This document shows positions 34,005 through 40,400 of a stretch of DNA of 40,400 nt, piece after piece. Numbering within the stretch: the stretch's first letter is position 1; every line of letters begins with the position of its first letter. Location of the stretch: positions 1 to 40,400 of the forward strand of contig DHKB01000040.1 of NCBI GenBank assembly GCA_002407045.1, given 5' to 3'. Under the pieces are notes generated by a model, which saw only the letters and a program-made list of their open reading frames with translations, searched no databases and was not told where the DNA came from. A program made the translations under genes and the position numbers. The DNA comes from Candidatus Bruticola papionis. GTDB lineage: Bacteria; Vulcanimicrobiota; Xenobia; Xenobiales; Xenobiaceae.

Positions 34005-34135
34005 AACTTAGCTAATTTTCATATCTGGATCTTTATTTTTTTGACCTAGTACTTTATAAGCAGGCTAAAGAGTTAGCCAAGCTGAATAGCGGAGAGCTTA
34101 ATTGAGTTCTTTTTAGTCCGGAAAGATTTTTTGAC

Positions 34136-35833
34136 ATGAATATTTCACTTTTAGGCGATGGCAAGTTGCTTTTTATTATGGCTTTAGCTGCCATCGTCTC
34201 TATGCTGACTACCCTAAACACAGCTGCCCGTCCGGCGGCCATTCGCACCAAACAAGTAGCTCTATCTCTGGCCGTGTCAGCTATCTTTTTTATGTTTACA
34301 CGTTTTGCCAACCTCTTTTATTTGCCAATTTTGGGCAAATACGTTGACAGAGCCGTACAAAGTGGCAACGTAAACATACTTTACGAACAAATACAATGGG
34401 TAGTGCTTAGTTCAGCTTTAGGTGCTCTTCTCTCCTGGCTAATGTTACCTACTTTTACAGCCATCTACGAACGCGGCATTGCCAGTATAACTGTGCGCGG
34501 TTCTATGCTAAAAATGCTCTTGGCCCTTCCTTCAGTACGCGGCGTTAAGGCGCTGTTTGGCTGTTTGCGTTCTCCTTTAGAACTCAAAGCTTGGGCTTGT
34601 CCCAATAATTGTGCACCCTCTGAAGCTGGAGAAAGCGAATCGACTAATGAGCCTTTTGCTCTCCCTTGGGATTTGCTCAGCTGGAATATTTTTGCTACTG
34701 CTGTTTGGACAGTAGGTGCCTTAGCTGCTTTGCAAGTAAGCGCTCTTTACCCAGATTTAGCTGCCACAGCCGTGCTCCTTTCCGGTTTGGTCAACTCGTT
34801 TGCGGCCATCGCTTTTAGCCTTTTTGTCGATCCTAAAGCAGCCGTCATTACCGACCAAGCAGTATCCGGCCAACGTCCGGCCAGCCACGTATTGCAACTT
34901 ACTTTCCACTTAGGACTGGGCAATTTTATAGGCGGTTTACTCGGACTTTTTACCTTTCCCTTAGCTATTAAGATTATAAGCCTAGCTACCGAAAGACTGG
35001 GCCACGCCAAAATGGACGAAAATATGTGGCTGGTCATTGGTCTGAATGTAGTTGTCACTTGCTTAATGTGCACTTCTTTAAGCTCGCGTATTTCAGCCGT
35101 AATTACTAAAAATGTTGCCACAGCATTAGCTATTTACAATGTTTTCTTCTTAATTACCCGTTTAACTACTCAAGTTTATGCTCCTATCTTGGGTTCAGTC
35201 AGAGACTCCGTAGTAAAAGGAGCGGCTTCGGCCGCGGAATTGTTGCCTCTCTTCCGCTGGGTAATCGGTGGAGCTACTTTAGGTACTATTTTGGGTTGGT
35301 TGCTCATGCCTACCTTCGTGGCAATTTACAATACAGCTATTAAAGCTTTAGAAAAAAGAAGCGGCTCTATGGCTACTTTGCTTAAAGATTTGCTTAAACC
35401 TAAATATTGGGGCAAAGTTTGGCAATGTTGGCGCAAACCTTCAAATTTCGGAGTATTGGTCAGCGATCTAAAATTATTGCCTAAGAGCTTCTTATTGGCT
35501 AATATTTTCGTTGTCGGTATTCATGTAATTGGCGTTTTGGCAGCTATTCAAGCTGGCGCAGAATTAACTGGCCATTTAGCTCGTACTGCCACTTTACTTT
35601 CTTCGGTAATTAATGGCGCCGCAACTATTTTAAGTAGTATCATTGTCGATCCCACTGCGGCCAAAATTACTGATGAAGCAGTGAACGGAAAACGCTCTTT
35701 GCATGAAGTCGAAGCTATGGCCGTATTCCTTTGCTTAGGCTCAATTTTAGGAACCGTACTTTCCCAATTGCTCTTTACTCCCAGCGTTAAGATTATTATT
35801 TTGGGAGCTAAAATTTTAGGAGCTTTATTCTAA
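34136..35833 (+). CDS. Amj-like (DUF2837) lipid II flippase family protein, tandem fusion
   Basis: 565 residues, many membrane helices. It resembles Amj, the alternate lipid II flippase of Bacillus (about 270 residues), but is twice as long because the fold is repeated. Pairs match at similar offsets: LPILGKYVDRAV (63-74) with APILGSVRDSVV (349-360), WLMLPTFTAIYERGI (101-115) with WLLMPTFVAIYNTAI (388-402), and VDPKAAVITDQAV (231-243) with VDPTAAKITDEAV (504-516). Each half has its own cytoplasmic loop. Amj moves the peptidoglycan precursor across the inner membrane and can stand in for MurJ. The family call rests on remembered sequence features; the internal repeat is directly visible. YbaK follows 19 bases later. 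Confidence 0.75.
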   Translation: MNISLLGDGKLLFIMALAAIVSMLTTLNTAARPAAIRTKQVALSLAVSAIFFMFTRFANLFYLPILGKYVDRAVQSGNVNILYEQIQWVVLSSALGALLSWLMLPTFTAIYERGIASITVRGSMLKMLLALPSVRGVKALFGCLRSPLELKAWACPNNCAPSEAGESESTNEPFALPWDLLSWNIFATAVWTVGALAALQVSALYPDLAATAVLLSGLVNSFAAIAFSLFVDPKAAVITDQAVSGQRPASHVLQLTFHLGLGNFIGGLLGLFTFPLAIKIISLATERLGHAKMDENMWLVIGLNVVVTCLMCTSLSSRISAVITKNVATALAIYNVFFLITRLTTQVYAPILGSVRDSVVKGAASAAELLPLFRWVIGGATLGTILGWLLMPTFVAIYNTAIKALEKRSGSMATLLKDLLKPKYWGKVWQCWRKPSNFGVLVSDLKLLPKSFLLANIFVVGIHVIGVLAAIQAGAELTGHLARTATLLSSVINGAATILSSIIVDPTAAKITDEAVNGKRSLHEVEAMAVFLCLGSILGTVLSQLLFTPSVKIIILGAKILGALF

Positions 35834-35852
35834 TAATTGGCGGAGTAAAAAA

Positions 35853-36311
35853 ATGAGTGAAAAAATTACTAATGTAATGCGCATCTTAAAGCAAAAGAAA
35901 ATACCTTTTGTTGAGCATACGTACGCTGCCGATCCCACTAAAACAGCCGAAGATATAGCTCAAGAGGTAGGTTTGCCTCCCGAACGCGTTTTTAAAACTT
36001 TAGTCACAGTTGGACGCAGCAAGAATCATTATGTCTTTGTGATACCAGCTTACGGCCATCTAGACTTAAAAAAAGCCGCAGCAGTAGTAAAAGAAAAATC
36101 TATAGAGATGATCCCTCAAAAAGAACTTTTGCCTCTGACAGGTTATGTCCACGGCGGTTGCTCTCCTATAGGTATGAAAAAAGCCTTTCCTACTTTTGTA
36201 GACGAAAGTTGTTTGCAATTTGATACTATAGCTATCAGCGCCGGTAAAGTAGGCTTTCAAGTCGAATTAGACATAAAATTGCTCAATTTTCCCACTGCTT
36301 CATTGATATAG
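35853..36311 (+). CDS. ybaK: Cys-tRNA(Pro)/Cys-tRNA(Cys) deacylase YbaK/EbsC
   Basis: 152 residues, the normal length. YbaK hydrolyses Cys wrongly attached to tRNA-Pro. The conserved lysine is in PERVFKTLV (K48), and GYVHGGCSPIGMKK (97-110) is the family signature. FQVELDIKLL near the end also fits. GGCGGAG lies about eight bases before ATG 35853. It is 19 bases after the Amj-like gene and probably cotranscribed with it, though no functional link is evident. A strong terminator follows. Confidence 0.93.
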   Translation: MSEKITNVMRILKQKKIPFVEHTYAADPTKTAEDIAQEVGLPPERVFKTLVTVGRSKNHYVFVIPAYGHLDLKKAAAVVKEKSIEMIPQKELLPLTGYVHGGCSPIGMKKAFPTFVDESCLQFDTIAISAGKVGFQVELDIKLLNFPTASLI

Positions 36312-36355
36312 ACTTGTCCAAAAATAGAAAAAAAAAACTGCTGTAAGTGAAATAG

Positions 36356-36389
36356 AAAAAGGCGCTCCATAAAATGGATCGCCTTTTTT
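36356..36389. terminator. Bidirectional terminator after ybaK
   Basis: AAAAAGGCG pairs with CGCCTTTTT around an inner TCCAT/ATGGA helix with an AAA loop. It lies between convergent ybaK and flavodoxin genes and has A and T runs on its two sides, so it can serve both. Confidence 0.9.
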
Positions 36390-36420
36390 ATTTGCTTTTC
36401 TATTGACTACTTTATAACAA

Positions 36421-37074
36421 TTATTTGGCAATTACTTTAAGCCAAGCGGAAACCTTTTCCGGAGCTTGGTTGAGAGCGCCATCATAAATAGCTAAACCTT
36501 CGGTAAGAGAAGCTTTAGGGGCAGCTTTGCGCAAATCGTCAATGCCAGTCATACCACTGCCTCCGTGAGTACTAAATGGCGCAATTGTTTTTCCTTCTAA
36601 ATTGGCTTGCTCAACAAAAGTCAGTACAGCCATAGGGCAAGTTCCCCACCAACAAGGATAACCGATATAAACGGTGTCGTACTTACTTAAATCGGGCATT
36701 TGACCTTTTAATTTGGGGCGCTCATTGGCGGATTTTTCTTTTTTAGCTTCATCTGTGCAAGCACGAGATTCGCTAGGATAAACCTTCTCCGTCTCAATGC
36801 GGAACAAATCGGCGCCAGTTTCTTTGGCAATTTCTTCAGCTACTCGCTTGGTGTTACCGCTATAAGAGAAATAAACCACTATAGCATGCTTGCCACCATC
36901 TTGTTTGGCCACAGTTGTAGATTCGGCAGCAACCGTTTGCACAGCAGCTTTATCATTTTGCATTGAAGTAGAGAAATTAGAAGATGCTTTATTAGAATCG
37001 GCATTATTGCTGCAAGCTGGCAAGCTTAACAAAACGAAAAGAGCGACTAAAATATGCAAAAGTGAATTTTTCAA
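36421..37074 (-). CDS. Flavodoxin-like lipoprotein
   Basis: 217 residues. A lipobox (LSLPAC) puts the lipid on C21, so the mature protein is attached to a membrane outside the cytoplasm. A Ser/Asn-rich linker to about residue 60 is followed by a flavodoxin domain. The FMN phosphate loop is YFSYSGNTKRVAEEIAK (68-84), and GYPCWWGTCPMAVLTF and PFSTHGGSGMTG are the other flavin loops of this flavodoxin type. It probably carries electrons to an envelope redox partner not seen here. The start is TTG 37074, supported by GAGGAAAA eight bases upstream. Confidence 0.9.
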   Translation of the reverse strand: MKNSLLHILVALFVLLSLPACSNNADSNKASSNFSTSMQNDKAAVQTVAAESTTVAKQDGGKHAIVVYFSYSGNTKRVAEEIAKETGADLFRIETEKVYPSESRACTDEAKKEKSANERPKLKGQMPDLSKYDTVYIGYPCWWGTCPMAVLTFVEQANLEGKTIAPFSTHGGSGMTGIDDLRKAAPKASLTEGLAIYDGALNQAPEKVSAWLKVIAK

Positions 37075-37119
37075 GAGATTTTTCCTCGTTATAACAAAAA
37101 ATGCTACTCAAATAAATCG

Positions 37120-37161
37120 AAAAAACGCTCTGCAGCTCAAAAAGTTCGCAAAGCGTTTTTA
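37120..37161. terminator. Bidirectional terminator upstream of the flavodoxin gene
   Basis: AAAAACGCT (37121-37129) pairs perfectly with AGCGTTTTT (37152-37160). On the minus strand the hairpin runs into six T and should end transcripts from the gene at 37265-37675. That leaves a short gap for the flavodoxin promoter. Confidence 0.75.
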
Positions 37162-37172
37162 GCTTGTGTTCA

Positions 37173-37233
37173 GGAGCCGCCTTTAGCTTACAACCTAAAG
37201 TGCACTTTAGGTCAAGCTCTATAAAATGGCTCC
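37173..37233. repeat. Nested inverted repeat with an 18-base perfect palindrome
   Basis: The core CCTAAAGTGCACTTTAGG (37194-37211) is a perfect palindrome. It sits within AGCTT (37185-37189) and AAGCT (37214-37218), and those within GGAGCC (37173-37178) and GGCTCC (37228-37233). The core could be an operator for a dimeric regulator, or the whole may fold as RNA in the 3' region of the minus-strand gene ending at 37265. There is no T run on either side. Confidence 0.7.
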
Positions 37234-37264
37234 TATAGCAATTTTTACTTCATTAAATATAGAG

Positions 37265-37675
37265 CTATTCCAACTCAATTAAACCATCAACCACTTTTTT
37301 AATAAAGCGCTCCGGCACATCTTTGCCAGAGAAGCTGTAATAAGAGCCTTTGCGCCAAGAAGAGATCCAATCGGCTCTAAAGGCGACTCCTTCTTCCGAG
37401 TCTTTGGGGTAGACTTCAGCTGTACCTTTTCCATAAAGAATATTGCTGAACTGAACTTGTTTTTCTCCGGGAAAAACATCGCCAACTCCACCGTTGCAAC
37501 CGAAAATTTTTACTTCTCCGCCCATGCCGTTGGAATAAGTTAATACGTAAGAAGCTCCTAAAGGCGACATATAATCCACATCAACATTGACAAGCTGCAA
37601 ATCGTCATCCATGCCGCAATAATAAAAAACGGGAAAAGGTAAAGCTTTCAGCTGGTTCATTTGCTGCTCGTTCAT
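37265..37675 (-). CDS. Protein of unknown function, 136 residues
   Basis: A soluble protein without signal peptide or membrane segment, apparently all beta with one C-terminal helix (PERFIKKVVDGLIEL). VFYYCGMDDDLQLVNVDVDY and GGEVKIFGCNGGVGDVF read like a strand-rich domain similar in style to anti-sigma or MucB-type domains, but there is no firm match. Codon use resembles its neighbours. AAAGG lies 14 bases before ATG 37675, rather far. It is followed by the nested palindrome and a terminator. No family recognised. Confidence 0.7.
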   Translation of the reverse strand: MNEQQMNQLKALPFPVFYYCGMDDDLQLVNVDVDYMSPLGASYVLTYSNGMGGEVKIFGCNGGVGDVFPGEKQVQFSNILYGKGTAEVYPKDSEEGVAFRADWISSWRKGSYYSFSGKDVPERFIKKVVDGLIELE

Positions 37676-37824
37676 ATTATATTTAAGACCTTTCTAGTTA
37701 AAAAAATACTAAAAGAGCTGATCCGAAGCCGCTCCCAACCTCGATAACAGTGTTTTTTTCGTCTACCCCAAGCAAAAGCCTGCTCCATCAAACTAAGCTT
37801 AAAAACCGCAGCTCAATTAGCCAA

Positions 37825-40104
37825 TTAGCTATCGGCACGTTTTACATCTTCGCAAGCTATGGGCAAACATTCACCGGGACGACTTTTAAAGCGTACCCAT
37901 AACTTGCCAGAAGCTATAAAAGATACAGTACCTAAACCGTTTACTTTATGTTCAACAGTGCAACCAGCGGGGAAATTAACCGCAATTTCGCGGCGGCGGA
38001 ATTTGCGCACTTGAGGAGGCATAATCGTTATTTGCCTCACTTTTTCTGCCGCAGTTCCGTGTTTATCTTTGAGCTCTTCGCTACCAGATCGGAAAGGACG
38101 GCCAGAAGATAACTTTTGCGCGACAGCTTTGGCTTTCCAACCATTGCTGCTTTTAACCTCAATTTGCTTTAAGGGCATTTCATAAATAAAACGAGACAAC
38201 TCTGAATCTTGATCGCCACGATGGCAAGCTGCCGTAAGATACAGCATATCTTTAGCTCTGGTTAAACCGACATAGCAAAGGCGCCGCTCCTCTTCCACTC
38301 CTTTATCTCCATCGACTAAAGAGCGATGGTGAGGTAAGAACCCGTCTTCCATACCGACTAAAAAAACTACCGGAAATTCCAAGCCTTTGGAAGTATGGAT
38401 AGTCATTAAAACTAAGCTATCCTGTTTGTCGGCGCTTTCGTCAAATTCATCACGACCAGATATTAAAGATATTTCATTCAAGAAAGCCCGTAAGGGAAGT
38501 TCGCCATCATAGTTGGGACTGTGGCGCTCTTTTTGAAAGCGTCTATCAAAATCTGTCAGTACTTCTAAAAGTTCTTGTAAATTTTCTCCACGCTCTTGAT
38601 CTTCTTCTAAATCGCTGGAAAGCAACTTATCCTTATAGCCAGTTTCTTCCAGCACAACTCTGACCAATTCAGCCAAAGAGCAATCTGGACTTAGAGCTTG
38701 TTTGCTCAATTCTTCCAATTGATCATACAATTTGCGGCAACGCCCTACGTAAGAAGCAGCCACGGCAGCCTGATCGGCTAGACCTAAAGCATGCATAATG
38801 GGAATGCCATTGTGAGCAGCATAAGAGACAATTTTAGCTAGAGTGCTTTCCCCTAAACCACGCGTATTTTTGATAATTCGGCCCAAAGCTATCGAATCGC
38901 TGGGATTGCCCAAAACATAAAGATAAGCCAATATATCGCGAATTTCTTTACGATCATAAAAGCGACGGCCGCCCACGATTTGGTAACTCATGCCTTCTTC
39001 ACGCAACAGCACTTCTTCAAAATTGCGACTTTGAAAATTGGATCTGTATAAAATGGCAATATCGGAATAGCGATAGCCACACTGCTGCACCAAACATTTG
39101 CAAGCTTGGACTACAAATAAAGCTTCACTACGAGCATCGTCAGTGATATAGACATATGGTAAAGTTCCGTCGGTACGATTGCTCCACAAGTTTTTTACTT
39201 TGCGGTCAGAATTATGGCTGACGACTAGGTTAGCTACATCTAAAATTTGTTGCGTAGAGCGATAATTTTGCTCCAGCTTAATAACTTTGGCATCATGGAA
39301 GTCTTTTTCGAAGCGCAAAATAATAGAAATATCTGCTCCGCGAAAACCGTAAATACTTTGATCGTCGTCACCTACAGCGCAAAAATTTCTATCTTCATTT
39401 AGAAGCAAACGCAATAATTCATACTGAATAGGATTTACGTCTTGAAATTCGTCTACCAAAATATAGCGTAAATGGCGACGATATTTTTCGCAAACATCAG
39501 GATTATTAGAAAACAACTCAACCGTATAGACCAAAATGTCGTCAAAATCGAGAGAATCATTTTCGCGTAAACGTCGGTTATAAGCTTGATAAATGGGAAT
39601 AAGCAAACGTTCTTGAGCTAAAAGCGGACTTAAATCTTCAGGCTTGCGGCGAGCATTTTTGCAAGCGCTAATAGCACTAAGCAAATCGCGCGGCGCATGT
39701 TTTTGGCCGTCGATATTGAGCTCTTTTAAAATGTCGCGCATTAAAGCTACTTGCGCTTCGGTGTCATAGATGGAAAAGCTGGAGCTAACATCGAGATATT
39801 TGGCTTCTCTACGCAACCAACGAGCACAAACGGAGTGAAAAGTGCCTACATTAGAAAAGAAACCACTGCCACAAAGTCCCTCAATACGCTCAACCATTTC
39901 ACGCGCAGCTTTATTGGTAAAAGTGACGGCCAATATTTGTGAGCGCTGGGCTAAACCCGATTGCAAAATCCAGGCAATGCGCTTGGTTAATACCGTAGTT
40001 TTACCGCTGCCAGCTCCGGCCAAAATAAGCAAAGGGCCTTCGGTAGTAGTAACAGCCTCAGCTTGCTGCGGATTCAATCCTGTCAGAATAGACTCCATAG
40101 TCAC
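37825..40104 (-). CDS. pcrA: ATP-dependent DNA helicase PcrA/UvrD family
   Basis: 759 residues, the usual length. Superfamily 1 3'-5' helicase. Walker A is AGAGSGKTTV (29-38), then VDEFQDVNPIQYELL, GDDDQSIYGFRGAD, QNYRSTQ, TIHTSKGLEFPVV and EEERRLCYVGLTRA. The C-terminal end, AGCTVEHKVNGLGTVSFI, is the Tudor-like domain that lets PcrA bind RNA polymerase. PcrA acts in nucleotide excision repair, replication past transcription complexes and recombination control. GTG 40104 has AAAGGGGTGA nearby; ATG 40098 is the alternative. It lies 17 bases after the RND transporter gene. Confidence 0.95.
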   Translation of the reverse strand: MTMESILTGLNPQQAEAVTTTEGPLLILAGAGSGKTTVLTKRIAWILQSGLAQRSQILAVTFTNKAAREMVERIEGLCGSGFFSNVGTFHSVCARWLRREAKYLDVSSSFSIYDTEAQVALMRDILKELNIDGQKHAPRDLLSAISACKNARRKPEDLSPLLAQERLLIPIYQAYNRRLRENDSLDFDDILVYTVELFSNNPDVCEKYRRHLRYILVDEFQDVNPIQYELLRLLLNEDRNFCAVGDDDQSIYGFRGADISIILRFEKDFHDAKVIKLEQNYRSTQQILDVANLVVSHNSDRKVKNLWSNRTDGTLPYVYITDDARSEALFVVQACKCLVQQCGYRYSDIAILYRSNFQSRNFEEVLLREEGMSYQIVGGRRFYDRKEIRDILAYLYVLGNPSDSIALGRIIKNTRGLGESTLAKIVSYAAHNGIPIMHALGLADQAAVAASYVGRCRKLYDQLEELSKQALSPDCSLAELVRVVLEETGYKDKLLSSDLEEDQERGENLQELLEVLTDFDRRFQKERHSPNYDGELPLRAFLNEISLISGRDEFDESADKQDSLVLMTIHTSKGLEFPVVFLVGMEDGFLPHHRSLVDGDKGVEEERRLCYVGLTRAKDMLYLTAACHRGDQDSELSRFIYEMPLKQIEVKSSNGWKAKAVAQKLSSGRPFRSGSEELKDKHGTAAEKVRQITIMPPQVRKFRRREIAVNFPAGCTVEHKVNGLGTVSFIASGKLWVRFKSRPGECLPIACEDVKRADS

Positions 40105-40121
40105 AAAAAGTCACCCCTTTA

Positions 40122-40400
40122 TCAATCATGCAAATGGACTTTGTAGCCAAAACGACGTTGCAAAACATTGAGCAAAGCTGGCATAAATATGGCCGAACTT
40201 AGCAAGTTAGCACCTACACCCAAAGTCATAACTAATCCCAAAGTAGCTACTCCTTGATGGTTGGCAATAATCATAGTGGCAAAACCGATCATAGTAGTGA
40301 GGGCTGACAAAGTAATGGAAGGGCCGGTAGAATGGCTGAAGATGCCAGCTCCACCTTCTTCAGAAACTCGGTGAATAATATGAATACCAAAGACTAAGCC
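40122..40400 (-). CDS. RND/MMPL-family transporter, C-terminal part (HpnN-like)
   Basis: Only the last 92 residues are inside the window; the frame is open to the edge at 40400. It starts GLVFGIHIIHRVSEEGG, the conserved helix end of RND/MMPL permeases, and continues through TMIGFATMIIANHQGVATLG and a last helix before the short tail KVHLHD. The pattern is closest in memory to hopanoid-associated RND transporters (HpnN), but other MMPL exporters are possible. The gene is upstream of pcrA by 17 bases and probably in the same transcript. Confidence 0.8.
   Translation of the reverse strand, partial: GLVFGIHIIHRVSEEGGAGIFSHSTGPSITLSALTTMIGFATMIIANHQGVATLGLVMTLGVGANLLSSAIFMPALLNVLQRRFGYKVHLHD

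Noticed and set aside
1..40400. Restriction-modification, CRISPR, toxin-antitoxin or phage defence system
   Set aside because: Apart from the lone Dam-type methylase, no nuclease, Cas, toxin or phage-like gene was recognised and no regular repeat array was seen.

Overview
The window is an ordinary stretch of chromosome, densely coded on both strands, with moderate to slightly AT-rich composition. It shows no rRNA, tRNA, insertion sequence, phage gene or CRISPR array. The gene set (Mfd, RF3, HemL, FolD, XTP pyrophosphatase, PcrA helicase, DivIC/FtsB-like protein, L,D-transpeptidase) is bacterial. An HpnN/MMPL-type RND transporter, a predicted lipoprotein, several proteins with signal peptides and a frameshifted BamE/SmpA-like fragment fit an envelope with an outer membrane, but do not prove one. 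Many predicted proteins are unfamiliar, which suggests an uncultured lineage. No phylum can be assigned from this sequence alone.

Layout. Positions 1-2470 (minus): a membrane GAF-GGDEF protein, then a bidirectional terminator and a small frameshifted membrane-anchored gene. 2716-6294 (plus): mfd. 6388-8455: two divergently transcribed metallophosphoesterases, one secreted and one cytoplasmic. 8627-13016 (plus): an exported protein, a YtcJ-like amidohydrolase, a NUDIX ADP-sugar hydrolase and a large membrane-anchored L,D-transpeptidase. 13128-14742 (minus): a membrane-anchored protein of unknown role and a DivIC/FtsB-like protein. 15094-19107 (plus): an EamA transporter, then a UGT-like glycosyltransferase, a cyclodeaminase/cyclohydrolase and FolD in one apparent operon. 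19205-23123 (minus): AIM24-family protein, prfC and a lone GspF/PilC. 23389-25699 (plus): hemL, a coiled-coil protein and overlapping rdgB. 25727-29661 (minus): three unrecognised proteins (two clearly exported), then an MBL-fold hydrolase and an 85-residue protein. 30078-31376 (plus): a NupC-type nucleoside transporter. 31463-32296 (minus): an orphan Dam-type methylase beside an AT-rich intergenic region. 32721-36311 (plus): a TPR protein, a double-length Amj-like membrane protein and YbaK. 36421-40400 (minus): a flavodoxin lipoprotein, an unknown protein, PcrA and the 3' end of an RND/MMPL transporter that runs off the window.

The most interesting points are three. First, the membrane protein at 34136-35833 looks like two Amj (alternate lipid II flippase, DUF2837) units fused in one chain. 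Second, FolD lacks the cyclohydrolase lysine and sits 13 bases behind a separate cyclohydrolase-family gene, suggesting the two activities are divided between neighbours. Third, the GGDEF domain at 605-2470 has a degenerate active site (EGDTF) but an intact RxxD inhibitory site, as in c-di-GMP receptors. The cluster at 25727-28570 is the best candidate for an undescribed envelope system, but nothing in it reveals a function.
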